Source of the DNA: an uncultured Oscillospiraceae bacterium
GTDB lineage: Bacteria > Bacillota > Clostridia > Oscillospirales > Acutalibacteraceae
Reading direction: 5' to 3'
Assembly: GCA_900552265.1 (NCBI GenBank)
Contig: URZE01000003.1
Coordinates: forward strand, 1 to 64,000
DNA: 64,000 nt
Shown here: one piece after another, positions 17,356 through 26,420 of the stretch
Numbering within the stretch: position 1 is the first letter of the stretch
How the letters are laid out: every line of letters starts with the position of its first letter
Translations under genes and position numbers: made by a program
Notes under the pieces: generated by a model
What the model was told of the DNA's origin: nothing
The model's input: the letters and a program-made list of their open reading frames with translations, nothing else
Database searches by the model: none

Positions 17356-18690
17356 TCATTTTGACGATTTTTCAGAATTTTGTGTTTCACCTTTATCTTC
17401 AAGTAATATAACGTTTACTTCAAAAGAATGAAAATTTACTCGATTGGACGAAGGTCTGTAAACCGATAATTTAACACTCTCTCCGGGTTTATGACTGTAA
17501 AGTTCCCCGTAAAACACGTCCATACTCGTAATCGTTACATCATTTATTTTTGTTATTATATCTCCAGATTGAACTCCCATTGCAATAAGGTTACTGTCGC
17601 TGCTAATTTCAGAAACTATTATTCCTATAGGAACATTATAAATCTGAGCTTGATAATTACTTACCATTTTTCCCGACAAACCTAAACGAACTCTACCTGA
17701 AACATATCCTTTTTCAATGATATCATCCACGACCGATTTAATAGTGTTACTGGGTATTGCAAATCCCATACCTTCACAATGTGCAACCGCAATTTTTGAA
17801 GAATTCATCCCTATTACATCCCCATACATATTTATAAGCGGTCCTCCGGAGTTACCGGGATTGATTGCGGCATCTGTTTGTATGTACTTGACAAGACTAT
17901 TCGCCGAAGTCGAAGAACACCTGTTAATTGCAGAAATTATACCTCGAGTTAATGAACTTGCAAAATTAAGTCCAAGAGGATTTCCGAGAGCCAAAGCCGA
18001 AGCTCCGACTTTGACTTCATCGGAATTTCCGAAAGTTACAGGTTTAAGCCCCGTTTTATCAACTTTTATCACCGCTATATCAGTTTTACTGTCATATCCT
18101 ACAACTTTACCCGAAAATTCTTCATTAGTGTTCAACACTATCTTTATGTTATTTTGCTTGGAATTGCCCACAACGTGAGAATTGGTTACTATATATCCTT
18201 TTTCACTTATTATTATTCCCGAACCTTCACTTATTGGATCAGAAATAATATCGGCCTTAGAGTCATATACAACCACTCCCACAACAGACGGTGAAACATT
18301 TGCATAAATTGTTTCTGCGGAAAGTTCACGGCTATCTGCAGGCCTTTCTTCAAATTTTATTTCCGACTCTCCGGGCGTGTGGTCTGAAACTGCAGAATTT
18401 CCTTGTGCTGAAGAATTAGCCTGTTGCCCTACATTTGTATTTTTAAAAGAGTAAACAATATAAAACACAAGAGTCGCTACAAGTATTACAAGAAGTACTA
18501 CAGATACCGTTAAAAATTTATTTGTTCTTTTCTCGGAATCTTCTTTAGTACCCATATCCACTTCAAGTACATCTTCACCATCAAGAGATTTATCTTCGTC
18601 CTCTGAAAATTTTATTGGTATGGAAGCTTTTTTAGGATAACTGTAACCTTCATCTTCAGGTGATTTGTTTTCTTCGAAATTGTCCTGCAT
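17356..18690 (-). CDS. htrA: membrane-anchored HtrA/DegP-type serine protease
   Basis: This surface protease degrades or refolds damaged exported proteins. The 444-residue product has an acidic cytoplasmic head, one membrane anchor (about residues 59-81), and a trypsin-like domain. The catalytic triad is visible as His in TNSHVVG, Asp in KTDIAVIK and Ser in INPGNSGGPLIN (about residue 285). A C-terminal PDZ domain (about 325-425) contains AMGVQSGDIITKIND. A low-complexity Ser/Asn/Gln linker follows the membrane segment. It is the last gene of the operon, starting 6 bp after ftsH ends, with GGAGG placed correctly for the ATG. Confidence 0.95.
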   Translation of the reverse strand: MQDNFEENKSPEDEGYSYPKKASIPIKFSEDEDKSLDGEDVLEVDMGTKEDSEKRTNKFLTVSVVLLVILVATLVFYIVYSFKNTNVGQQANSSAQGNSAVSDHTPGESEIKFEERPADSRELSAETIYANVSPSVVGVVVYDSKADIISDPISEGSGIIISEKGYIVTNSHVVGNSKQNNIKIVLNTNEEFSGKVVGYDSKTDIAVIKVDKTGLKPVTFGNSDEVKVGASALALGNPLGLNFASSLTRGIISAINRCSSTSANSLVKYIQTDAAINPGNSGGPLINMYGDVIGMNSSKIAVAHCEGMGFAIPSNTIKSVVDDIIEKGYVSGRVRLGLSGKMVSNYQAQIYNVPIGIIVSEISSDSNLIAMGVQSGDIITKINDVTITSMDVFYGELYSHKPGESVKLSVYRPSSNRVNFHSFEVNVILLEDKGETQNSEKSSK

Positions 18691-18695
18691 AAAAT

Positions 18696-20573
18696 TCAGT
18701 CCTCCACAATATCAGGGCTGGCACTCTCTGGCCCTGTTTCGTTCATCATGTTATAAAACTGTTCTTCATTCATTTTTTCGTTACCTATCAAAAATTTAGC
18801 TAATTCATGAAGCTTGTTGACATTCTCTGAAAGTATTTTTTCCGTCTGAGACAAACAATGTGTAATTATTTTATTTATTTCTTCATCAATTTTTGAAGCT
18901 GTTGTTTCCGAATAACTCTTGACATGCCCCATATCTCGTCCTATAAACACTTCATCATCTTCGGAATCGTAGACTATCGGCCCCAAAACATCACTCATTC
19001 CAAAACGAGTTACCATTGAACGAGCAATAGATGTAGCTCTTTGTAAATCGTTTGAAGCTCCGGTGGAGACATCTCCTATAATTAATTTTTCTGCTGCCAT
19101 ACCTCCCAAAAGAACTACTATTCTCTCCAACATTTTATTTCTAAAAGTATAGCTTTCATCTTTCTCAGGTAAAGAAAGCGTATATCCTCCGGCTCTTCCT
19201 CGAGGTATTATTGATATTTCATGAACTTTATCTTGAGTTTTACAGAAATACGCTGCAATTGCATGACCGCCCTCATGGTAAGCTGTATGACGTTTATCTT
19301 CTTCAGTAACTATTTTTGATTTTTTCTCCGGTCCCATAGAAACTTTTGCTATGGATTCTTCTATTTCTGACATGGTTATCGCCTTAAGACCGTTTCTTAC
19401 GGCTAAAATAGCAGATTCATTAAGTAAATTTTCCAGATCCGCTCCGGTAAATCCTGCGGTAGTTTTAGCAATTACTTTAAGGTTCACTTCAGGAGCAAAA
19501 GGCTTTCCTCTTGCGTGGACTTTAAGAATTTCCTCTCTCCCTTTCATATCGGGATATCCTACGGTAACCTGTCTGTCAAACCTTCCCGGACGAACAAGTG
19601 CCGGATCAAGTATATCAAATCTGTTGGTAGCTGCAATTACTATAACTCCCTCATTTTTTCCGAAACCATCCATTTCTACCAGCAATTGATTGAGAGTTTG
19701 CTCTTTTTCGTCATGTCCGCCGCCGAGACCCGCTCCTCTTTTACGTCCCACAGCATCTATTTCATCTATGAATATCACGCAAGGTGAATTCTTTTTAGCT
19801 TGTTCAAACAAATCTCGTACTCGGGAAGCACCTACTCCCACAAACATCTCTACGAAATCTGAACCGGATATAGAAAAGAACGGTACTCCGGCTTCTCCTG
19901 CAACTGCCCGTGCAAGCAAGGTCTTACCCGTGCCCGGAGGTCCTACAAGCAAAAATCCTTTGGGAATCCTTGCTCCAAGTTCGTTGTATTTTTGTGGATT
20001 CTTTAAAAAATCTACTATTTCGGCAAGTTCTGTTTTTTCTTCATCCGCTCCTGCAACGTCATTGAACGTAACTTTATTTGATTCGTTGTTCATATTTTTA
20101 ACTCGTGCTTTTCCAAATCCCATCTGGCGTCCGGGATCACTTATAATACTCACCTTACGCAAAAACAGCCATCCCATAATAGCCAACACTATAATAGGTA
20201 ATATTACAAAAACAAGTGCACTTACAATCCATGAAGTATCTGCGGGTTTTGTAAGATTATATACCATGGGAGAATCAGGATTTTCTTTATTGTACTCCTC
20301 AACATAATCTTTTATATCGGTATACATTACATTGACACTCGGAGCGGTGTAGTATATGGTATTTCCATCTTTAAGCTTTATTTCCATGTTCCCAGTGCCG
20401 ATGTTCATATCGTACTCGACAACTTGATGATTTTTGAATTTATTGACTATATCGGAATAATTATACGTTTTTGAAGGAGTTATACCGTTTATAACCGCAA
20501 AAATTAAAATTATTAGAAACGGCAATCCCAAAAATGCTACTATTCCGCTCCATGAACTACGTTTATTATTCAC
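18696..20573 (-). CDS. ftsH: ATP-dependent zinc metalloprotease FtsH
   Basis: This is a membrane-bound AAA+ protease that degrades misassembled membrane proteins and some regulators. The 625-residue product has two N-terminal membrane helices (about residues 11-30 and 113-137) flanking a small extracytoplasmic domain. The AAA module has Walker A GPPGTGKTLLARA, Walker B CVIFIDEIDAVG and the second-region-of-homology arginines (ALVRPGRFDRQ). The protease domain has the zinc motif HEGGH (about residue 432) and the third ligand region VSTGASNDL. The tilS-hpt-ftsH order is a classical Firmicutes arrangement. It appears to start with GTG after GGGAGTG. Confidence 0.97.
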   Translation of the reverse strand: MNNKRSSWSGIVAFLGLPFLIILIFAVINGITPSKTYNYSDIVNKFKNHQVVEYDMNIGTGNMEIKLKDGNTIYYTAPSVNVMYTDIKDYVEEYNKENPDSPMVYNLTKPADTSWIVSALVFVILPIIVLAIMGWLFLRKVSIISDPGRQMGFGKARVKNMNNESNKVTFNDVAGADEEKTELAEIVDFLKNPQKYNELGARIPKGFLLVGPPGTGKTLLARAVAGEAGVPFFSISGSDFVEMFVGVGASRVRDLFEQAKKNSPCVIFIDEIDAVGRKRGAGLGGGHDEKEQTLNQLLVEMDGFGKNEGVIVIAATNRFDILDPALVRPGRFDRQVTVGYPDMKGREEILKVHARGKPFAPEVNLKVIAKTTAGFTGADLENLLNESAILAVRNGLKAITMSEIEESIAKVSMGPEKKSKIVTEEDKRHTAYHEGGHAIAAYFCKTQDKVHEISIIPRGRAGGYTLSLPEKDESYTFRNKMLERIVVLLGGMAAEKLIIGDVSTGASNDLQRATSIARSMVTRFGMSDVLGPIVYDSEDDEVFIGRDMGHVKSYSETTASKIDEEINKIITHCLSQTEKILSENVNKLHELAKFLIGNEKMNEEQFYNMMNETGPESASPDIVED

Positions 20574-20600
20574 TTTTCAATTCACTCCCATAAACAAATT

Positions 20601-21131
20601 TTATATATATTCAGGATTTAAAACTCCTATAAAAGGTAATGTTCTATATTTTTCGTTGCAATCCATTCCATAACCCACAACAAAATCATCAGGAATTTTA
20701 TGTCCGACATACTCTGCTTCTATATCGGTCTTACGACAATTAGGTTTATCAAGAAGCGTACATATCTTAATACTTGAGGGTTCACGAAGTTTAAACATCT
20801 CGGTAACACGTTTAAGAGTATAACCACTCTCAAGAATATCTTCTACTATCAAAACATCAAAACCTTTTATATCGATATTAAGGTCTTTGAGAATATTTAC
20901 GTTTCCGCCTCCATTTTTGGTACCCGTGTAACTTGAAACTGACATAAAATCAATCTGGCACGGAAAAGTAATTTCACGCATAAGGTCAGCCATGAAAACC
21001 ACTGAACCTTTTAAAAGACTTACCAAAAGTAAATTTTTTCCCTCATAATCTTCGCTAATTTGTTTACCGAGCCTTTTTACAGTCTGCGATAAATCTTCTT
21101 TGCTAAAAAGAATCTTTTTTATAAAATCCAT
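20601..21131 (-). CDS. hpt: hypoxanthine phosphoribosyltransferase
   Basis: This purine salvage enzyme converts hypoxanthine or guanine plus PRPP to IMP or GMP. The 176-residue product has the family length. It shows the flexible loop DFMSVSSYTGTKNGG, the PRPP-binding motif VLIVEDILESGYTL (about residues 94-107) and the C-terminal DDFVVGYGMDCNEKYRTLPFIG that contacts the base. The start codon immediately follows the tilS stop, so the two are probably translationally coupled. The tilS-hpt-ftsH order supports the call. Confidence 0.96.
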   Translation of the reverse strand: MDFIKKILFSKEDLSQTVKRLGKQISEDYEGKNLLLVSLLKGSVVFMADLMREITFPCQIDFMSVSSYTGTKNGGGNVNILKDLNIDIKGFDVLIVEDILESGYTLKRVTEMFKLREPSSIKICTLLDKPNCRKTDIEAEYVGHKIPDDFVVGYGMDCNEKYRTLPFIGVLNPEYI

Positions 21132-21132
21132 C

Positions 21133-22488
21133 TTATTTTGTCCCTTCTTTATATATTACAGCTGCTTTTTCAGTTCTTTTATCCGCTATACACTTAGCCG
21201 AAGCGCCAATTCCTTCTATCCACAAAACCTCGTTTCCAAAAGCTATTAAAGCAATTTCATCCCTCAATTTTTCGGGTATTTTGAACTCATTCATAAGTTT
21301 TTTTACGCTTTTGGTAACTTTTCTGAACGGCAAAGTAAATCTGTCTCCTGTTCTGCGATTTCTTATTACACAACCGGGAGGTAGTTTCTCAAGATTAATT
21401 ACGTTTTTCCTATATACACAATTAATCGTGTTTTTACATTCTGAAAAAGGTGTAACTTTAATTATGATATTTGTTTTCCTCTCTGTCAAGTTATTGAAAT
21501 TTTTAAGCGGATATTCCCAAAGTTCCGATTTTTTATCCATTTTTTTCGAAATTTTGATAATTCCGTTCTTACAGGTAACTCTCACATTTTTAGGTAAAGT
21601 CACAGCTCCTGTTTTCTCCGCAATCTCACACAACAAATCAACATGTTTTTTTTCGGGAGAAATCCCCGAACTCTCTTTAATAATCTTGACACCACAGCGA
21701 CTTTTTAAACACTGAGGTAAATTTTTAAATTTTTCTGCATCAAAACCATCTTCAGTCCGAATGAAATCTAAAGCCTTTTTTGATTGATTTTCAAGAAAAT
21801 TTTCATCTTCTGAAATTAAACAGAGCGTTTTTAAAACAGATTTCTCAAAATCCGGATTTATTTTTTTTAAAGATGGTATTACATCAAGTCTTATTTTATT
21901 TCTTGTATAATCTTTTTCAAAATTCGTACTATCATGAATATAATCAAGACCATTATCCAAGCAATATTCTTCAATTTCCGATCGTGTAATGTCTATAAGG
22001 GGACGTATGATTTTATCTCTGACCGGCGGAATCGAACAAAGACCTTTAAGTGAGGCTCCTCTGAGAAGATTAAAAATAAAAGTTTCACATCTATCTGAAA
22101 GAGTATGAGCAGTAGCTATTTTTTCTGTGTCTTTTTTCATTAAAGATTCAAATATCTTATATCTTGCAATTCTTCCTGCTTCTTCGGTTCCAATTTTATT
22201 TTTTAAAGCTATATCTTTTACGTCCACTCTTTCAATATGCAATTTTATACCAAATTTATCACAGAAAGATTTCGCAAAATTTTCATCTCTTACCGCTTCC
22301 GCACCTCTGAGGCAATGATTTACGTGAACGGCTTCCACCTTAAACTTTTTTCCTTCATCACTTACAAAAAAGTACAAAAAATGCAAAAGAGCAGCAGAAT
22401 CTGCTCCTCCGGAAAAACCAACCGTAACTTTCTCGGTAACTTCCAACATACTATACTTTTTAATCGTTTCAAGCGCTTTAGAAATCAC
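21133..22488 (-). CDS. tilS: tRNA(Ile) lysidine synthetase
   Basis: The enzyme ATP-dependently attaches lysine to C34 of the CAU-anticodon tRNA-Ile so that it reads AUA; it is essential in most bacteria. The product has the PP-loop SGGADSAALLHF near its N-terminus, VNHCLRGAEAVRDE, the HTLSDRCETFIFNLLRG motif, and C-terminal TilS domains ending with the GDRF-containing region. I chose the GTG at 22488 (VISKALETIKKYSML), giving 451 residues. AGGAGG lies 8 bases upstream, and the GTG overlaps the dnaB stop codon region. The longer frame would intrude 100 bp into dnaB. Confidence 0.95.
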   Translation of the reverse strand: MISKALETIKKYSMLEVTEKVTVGFSGGADSAALLHFLYFFVSDEGKKFKVEAVHVNHCLRGAEAVRDENFAKSFCDKFGIKLHIERVDVKDIALKNKIGTEEAGRIARYKIFESLMKKDTEKIATAHTLSDRCETFIFNLLRGASLKGLCSIPPVRDKIIRPLIDITRSEIEEYCLDNGLDYIHDSTNFEKDYTRNKIRLDVIPSLKKINPDFEKSVLKTLCLISEDENFLENQSKKALDFIRTEDGFDAEKFKNLPQCLKSRCGVKIIKESSGISPEKKHVDLLCEIAEKTGAVTLPKNVRVTCKNGIIKISKKMDKKSELWEYPLKNFNNLTERKTNIIIKVTPFSECKNTINCVYRKNVINLEKLPPGCVIRNRRTGDRFTLPFRKVTKSVKKLMNEFKIPEKLRDEIALIAFGNEVLWIEGIGASAKCIADKRTEKAAVIYKEGTK

Positions 22489-23845
22489 TTCTTTGAACCT
22501 CCTGTGCTGTAAAACGCATAAACTGACCCTGCCAATGAAGCGGTACCGAACGAGTTTCTCCGTGTCTGTTTTTAGCAACTATGCATTCACCGCTGTTTTT
22601 ATCTTGATTTTCATCAATTTCTCCGTTTTCATAGTAACCTTCACGGTACAAAAATAAAACTATGTCCGCATCTTGCTCAATAGAACCCGAATCCCTCAAA
22701 TCTGACAACACAGGTCTATGATCGGTTCTTTGCTCACTTGCCCTTGAAAGTTGCGACAAAGTTACTACAGGAACATCAAATTCTTTTGCCATTATTTTGA
22801 GATTTCTCGTTATTTCTGAAATTTCCTGAACACGATTATCTATTCTCCTGGCACTTGTCATAAGTTGAAGATAGTCTATTATTACCAAATCTACTTTACC
22901 CAAACGTCTGAGTTTTGCTTTCATCTCAGGAATCGTTATTCCCGGAGTGTCATCTATGTAAAGAGATGCTTTTGAAAGAATATCTCCTGCTTCTATAAGT
23001 CTTTCCCACTCTTTTTCATTGAGCCTGCCCATTTTCAAACTTTGTCCGGAAATTTGACCTTTAGATGAAAGTAGTCTCGAAACAAGCTGTTCTTTTGACA
23101 TTTCAAGTGAAAAAAACGCTACTGTTTTTTCCTTTATTGTGGAAGCATGTTCAGCAATATTGAGTGAAAAACTTGTCTTTCCCATACCCGGTCTTGCCGC
23201 AAGCAAAATAAGGTCACTTTTATTAAGTCCCATTATTACTCTATCGAGTTCTTTTATTCCTGTGGGAATTCCAAGGTAATCGTTTCCGTCTTGAGAGTTA
23301 AGTGCATCAAGCCTATCGAACGTCTGAACCACTATTTCATTTACTCTCTGCAGACCTCGTGTTTCCTTGCCTCTGCGAATATCGAAAATCTTTTGTTCCG
23401 CAGAATTAAGCAGTTCCGAAGAATCTACATCTCCTCCGGATGCATCATTAATTATTTCTCGTGCAGTGGTTACCAAGTTCCTTACGTTATACTTATCACG
23501 AACTATTTCTGCATAAAATTCAACATTTGAAACTGTAGGCACAATCTGAGCAAGTTCCAAAAGATAAGACTTAAAATGATTATAATCGAGTTCGTCATTG
23601 GCCTTAATCTTGTCAAGAACCGTTACATAATCTACCGGTTGCCCAACTGTAAACATCTCTATCATTGCCGAATAAATTATTTTATGATTCGCAAGATAAA
23701 AATACTCCGGATTTATAAGTATTTCTGCAACTTTATTGAGACACGAGGAATCTATTAAAACAGACCCCAAAACCGACTGTTCGGCTTCAAGGCTGTACTG
23801 AAGTTTAAAACCATCAAAATCTGTTTTTACATTTTCAAAATCCAA
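22478..23845 (-). CDS. dnaB: replicative DNA helicase DnaB (DnaC of Bacillus)
   Basis: This hexameric 5'-3' helicase unwinds the replication fork. The N-terminal domain starts with the family hallmark YSLEAEQSVLGSVLID. The RecA-like C-terminal domain has Walker A AARPGMGKTSFSLN, LVIIDYLQLM at Walker B and SDLRDSGSIEQDADIVLFL, with the KNRHGETR arginine region at the end. I chose the TTG at 23845, giving 455 residues, because AGGAGG lies 8 bases upstream. An upstream in-frame ATG at 23890 would overlap tdk. It follows tdk by 20 bp and overlaps tilS by 11 bp. Confidence 0.96.
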   Translation of the reverse strand: MDFENVKTDFDGFKLQYSLEAEQSVLGSVLIDSSCLNKVAEILINPEYFYLANHKIIYSAMIEMFTVGQPVDYVTVLDKIKANDELDYNHFKSYLLELAQIVPTVSNVEFYAEIVRDKYNVRNLVTTAREIINDASGGDVDSSELLNSAEQKIFDIRRGKETRGLQRVNEIVVQTFDRLDALNSQDGNDYLGIPTGIKELDRVIMGLNKSDLILLAARPGMGKTSFSLNIAEHASTIKEKTVAFFSLEMSKEQLVSRLLSSKGQISGQSLKMGRLNEKEWERLIEAGDILSKASLYIDDTPGITIPEMKAKLRRLGKVDLVIIDYLQLMTSARRIDNRVQEISEITRNLKIMAKEFDVPVVTLSQLSRASEQRTDHRPVLSDLRDSGSIEQDADIVLFLYREGYYENGEIDENQDKNSGECIVAKNRHGETRSVPLHWQGQFMRFTAQEVQRSDF

Positions 23846-23865
23846 ACCAGTCCACCTCCTCGGTG

Positions 23866-24426
23866 TTAAAGAGTACCTTTCATCCAACATCTATGGCACA
23901 AAGTGGTATATTTTTCTTCCCCGCCGATATCAATCGTATTTCCTTCGTAAATTATCTTATCGCCGGAATACCGAGCGTTCATAATGGCTTTGGAACCGCA
24001 TTTCGTACACATAGACTGTATTTCACGAATAGTGTCACAAACTTCTATTATCCTCTTACTGCCTTCAAAAAGCCTACCGGAATAGTTGTCTTTTAAACCG
24101 TAACACATTACCATTACTCCGTTATCCGCCATATCACGCAACTCATCAACTTGAGACTCACTTAAAAACTGTGCTTCATCTACCATTATTATATCGTAAA
24201 CAGCATTCTCTCCCAAAGTTTCTCTCACGGAAGCATCTCTGTCAAGAAAAAATGCTTCACTGGAAAGTCCTATTCTTGATTTTATAAGCGTTTTACCGTT
24301 TCTGGTATCTAAACTCGGTTTTAAAAAAGCAACCTTTCTGCCTTTTTCTTCAAAACTGAATTTTTTCATAAGAGCATTTGCTGTTTTACTTGAACCCATT
24401 ACTCCATAATAAAAATACATCTTCAT
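23866..24426 (-). CDS. tdk: thymidine kinase
   Basis: This salvage enzyme phosphorylates thymidine using ATP. The 186-residue type II TK has a P-loop YYGVMGSSKTANAL (Ser in place of the usual Gly before Lys), MVDEAQFLSESQVDEL and the lasso region. Two zinc cysteine pairs are CTKCGSKA and CHRCW. The length is normal for the family. It is the first gene of the operon with dnaB. The ribosome site is weak (GAGAT), and the second ATG two codons later is equally possible. Confidence 0.95.
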   Translation of the reverse strand: MKMYFYYGVMGSSKTANALMKKFSFEEKGRKVAFLKPSLDTRNGKTLIKSRIGLSSEAFFLDRDASVRETLGENAVYDIIMVDEAQFLSESQVDELRDMADNGVMVMCYGLKDNYSGRLFEGSKRIIEVCDTIREIQSMCTKCGSKAIMNARYSGDKIIYEGNTIDIGGEEKYTTLCHRCWMKGTL

Positions 24427-24698
24427 TCGAAATATCTCGCTTTCGCACTTTATGTGATATATTACGCAGTATAAAACAAAATCACTGCAAAACTTCTTTT
24501 TAAATAATTATAAATTTTTTTAAAGAAAATTGGAAGTAATTTTTTTCTGATTACAACATTCACACCAACGCATTTTATTCACAAACATTACGCTGGATTT
24601 CATTTAAAAAATACAGCATTCCATGTTCTTTAAATACACTTCAACACTCCACCATTTTACTTATACTAAATTTATTATTTTTCCTATGTAAAGTTTAT

Positions 24699-25157
24699 CT
24701 ACTTCAGCATTCCCAGTTCAATACGTCTATTCAGTTCCCACATCGCAGTTCTATTGCTGTCATACTGTAACATTGTCCAGGCATTCTCATATGTTACCCA
24801 ATCATACTCAATGTGTTCATGAGACAACCGCAAGGACCTATTTCTCACTTCTACTGCAAATGCATATTCAGGAATTACAAAACATTCCTTTCCCCACATT
24901 GTTTCTGCATTCTTAAAGCAGTTAGCCGGTATGCTGCAACAGGTGTCAAGTTTAAAATAGTCACACATCGTAGAAATACCGGCTTCTTCGAAGGCTTCTC
25001 TTTTTGCCGATGCGATTATAGAAAAATCTTCATCCTCTCCGCCACCTGCTATGAATTGCCAAATGTTCATGTCCCTTCTTCTAAATAAACAAAATTGTAT
25101 TTTATCACCCCTTATACAGTATGGAATAACCAAAACCTGATATTTCATTCGTGCCAT
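24699..25157 (-). CDS. Nudix hydrolase
   Basis: This is a small pyrophosphohydrolase. The 152-residue product has a Nudix box around residues 38-62 with GGGEDEDF and REAFEEAGI. The first glutamate of the formal consensus is replaced by Phe, but the catalytic REx2EExG core is intact. The general shape, with lysine/arginine-rich FRRRDMNIWQFIAGG, is like dihydroneopterin triphosphate pyrophosphatase (NudB/FolQ-type) proteins, so folate biosynthesis is possible. The substrate cannot be assigned from sequence. The ATG follows GGAGATAACGAGTC. The gene appears monocistronic, between the tdk operon and a tRNA-Ser gene. Confidence 0.88.
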   Translation of the reverse strand: MARMKYQVLVIPYCIRGDKIQFCLFRRRDMNIWQFIAGGGEDEDFSIIASAKREAFEEAGISTMCDYFKLDTCCSIPANCFKNAETMWGKECFVIPEYAFAVEVRNRSLRLSHEHIEYDWVTYENAWTMLQYDSNRTAMWELNRRIELGMLK

Positions 25158-25230
25158 GACTCGTTATCTCCTTAAATCCAAATTGTCTTATTCATTATAT
25201 CATCAGACAAAGTACCGAGAAATAAATAAC

Positions 25231-25268
25231 AAAAAGATCCACCGTAATTTATCAACATTACGATGGAT
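25231..25268 (-). terminator. terminator after tRNA-Ser
   Basis: On the minus strand a 12-bp stem (ATCCATCGTAAT with ATTACGGTGGAT, 8-base loop) is followed by CTTTTTG. It starts 4 bases after the CCA end of tRNA-Ser. Confidence 0.75.
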
Positions 25269-25271
25269 TTA

Positions 25272-25360
25272 TGGCGGAGCGGGTGGGATTCGAACCCACG
25301 TGCGGTTGCCCGCAAACTGATTTCGAGTCAGCCCCGTTATGACCACTTCGATACCGCTCC
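25272..25360 (-). tRNA. tRNA-Ser (anticodon CGA)
   Basis: The 89-base gene folds as a class II tRNA with a long variable arm. The acceptor GGAGCGG/CCGCTCC, discriminator G and encoded CCA are visible, and the anticodon loop CTCGAAA reads UCG codons. It stands alone, with its own terminator. Confidence 0.96.
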
Positions 25361-25470
25361 ATATATTACTTAAAACCATACGGCACTTTCTATTTTATTT
25401 ATTAACTCAGCTTATGTCAATATTGAAAACCAAAATTAATTTTAAGAAAATTTTTTTACATCACCTTATT

Positions 25471-25503
25471 TTGACAAAATAAACGCTATTTAAGTTTCAT
25501 AAT
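25471..25503 (+). promoter_or_regulatory. spoIIGA-sigE promoter with long spacer and Spo0A-box-like -35
   Basis: TTGACA (25471-25476) and CATAAT (25498-25503) are separated by 21 bp instead of 17. The overlapping TTTGACA matches the reverse of the Spo0A box TGTCGAA at all but one position. The B. subtilis spoIIG promoter is known to have a 22-bp spacer and to be activated by phosphorylated Spo0A bound at its -35 region. The arrangement here is the same. Confidence 0.65.
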
Positions 25504-25539
25504 AAAAAGTAAGACCTCATCATACAACGAAGGTGACAT

Positions 25540-26400
25540 ATGAAACAAGTGTTATACGTTGATGTCCTTGCAGCCGTAAGCCTTTTCGTAAATTACTTTA
25601 TCTTAGCGGCAACTTCAAGATTTCTGTGTATCAAACCCAAAACTTCACGGCTGATAATAGGAGAAATATTAGGTGCAATATATTCATTATACATATTTTT
25701 TCCCGAACCTCATCCTTTGATTTCATTTACAATAAAGCTTTTTATGGCCGCTACAATAATTGGAGTGGTTTTCGGTATAAAAAATTTTAAACTCTTTATT
25801 AAAGCTCTTACTTGCTTCTATTTAATGAGTTTTGCTTTTTCAGGTGTTATGTTTTTTGTATGGTGTATCTGGAAACCAAACGGTATGACTATTAATAACG
25901 GAGTCGTATATTTTAATATTTCTCCGATAATTCTTATTATCTCTACGCTAATTTCATACACCGCAATAGAAATAACGGGAAGAATAACAGGCAAAAAAGA
26001 AAACAAAAACAGGTGGTGCGAAGTAAATGTACAATTAAACGGAAAAAAGACTTTGTTTAGGGCAAAGATAGACACATGTAATTCTTTGAGAGAACCATTT
26101 TCCAATCTGCCCGTAATAGTTACAAGACAAAACACATTGACTTCTCTGCTGCCTGAAGATATTTCACTTAAAATAACCTCAGATGACGAATCAGAAAAAA
26201 ATATTTTTCGAAAAACAAATCTTAAAATACGTGTAATTCCTTTCAGAACTGTTTCCGGCGAAGGTTTACTCCCTGCTTTTAAACCCGATTTTATTTGCAC
26301 CTCAGACGGAACTAAAAAACAAGCTTATATTGCAGTTTGTCCGGATAAAATTCTTCCAAAAGAAACTCCGGCTCTGATGAATCCCGATCTTCTGGATTAA
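25540..26400 (+). CDS. spoIIGA: sporulation sigma-E factor-processing peptidase
   Basis: This is a membrane-anchored aspartic protease that removes the pro-sequence of sigma-E in the mother cell. The 286-residue product has five N-terminal membrane helices (residues ~5-150) and a cytosolic C-terminal domain. The catalytic motif is ARAKIDTCNSLREPFSNLPV, where DTCN corresponds to the active DTGN-type aspartate (about residue 178). Gly is replaced by Cys in the DTG triplet, a variant seen in some relatives. The ATG follows AAGGTGAC. sigE follows 20 bp downstream, the usual spoIIG operon. Confidence 0.94.
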   Translation: MKQVLYVDVLAAVSLFVNYFILAATSRFLCIKPKTSRLIIGEILGAIYSLYIFFPEPHPLISFTIKLFMAATIIGVVFGIKNFKLFIKALTCFYLMSFAFSGVMFFVWCIWKPNGMTINNGVVYFNISPIILIISTLISYTAIEITGRITGKKENKNRWCEVNVQLNGKKTLFRAKIDTCNSLREPFSNLPVIVTRQNTLTSLLPEDISLKITSDDESEKNIFRKTNLKIRVIPFRTVSGEGLLPAFKPDFICTSDGTKKQAYIAVCPDKILPKETPALMNPDLLD

Positions 26401-26420
26401 AATTTAAAAGGAGAATCATC

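Noticed and set aside
24541..24620. Hairpin-like repeats between tdk and the Nudix gene
   Set aside because: The pairing is too weak and there is no T tract on either strand.
25818..26300. Minus-strand frame of 160 codons in spoIIGA
   Set aside because: Shadow frame over a recognised gene on the opposite strand.
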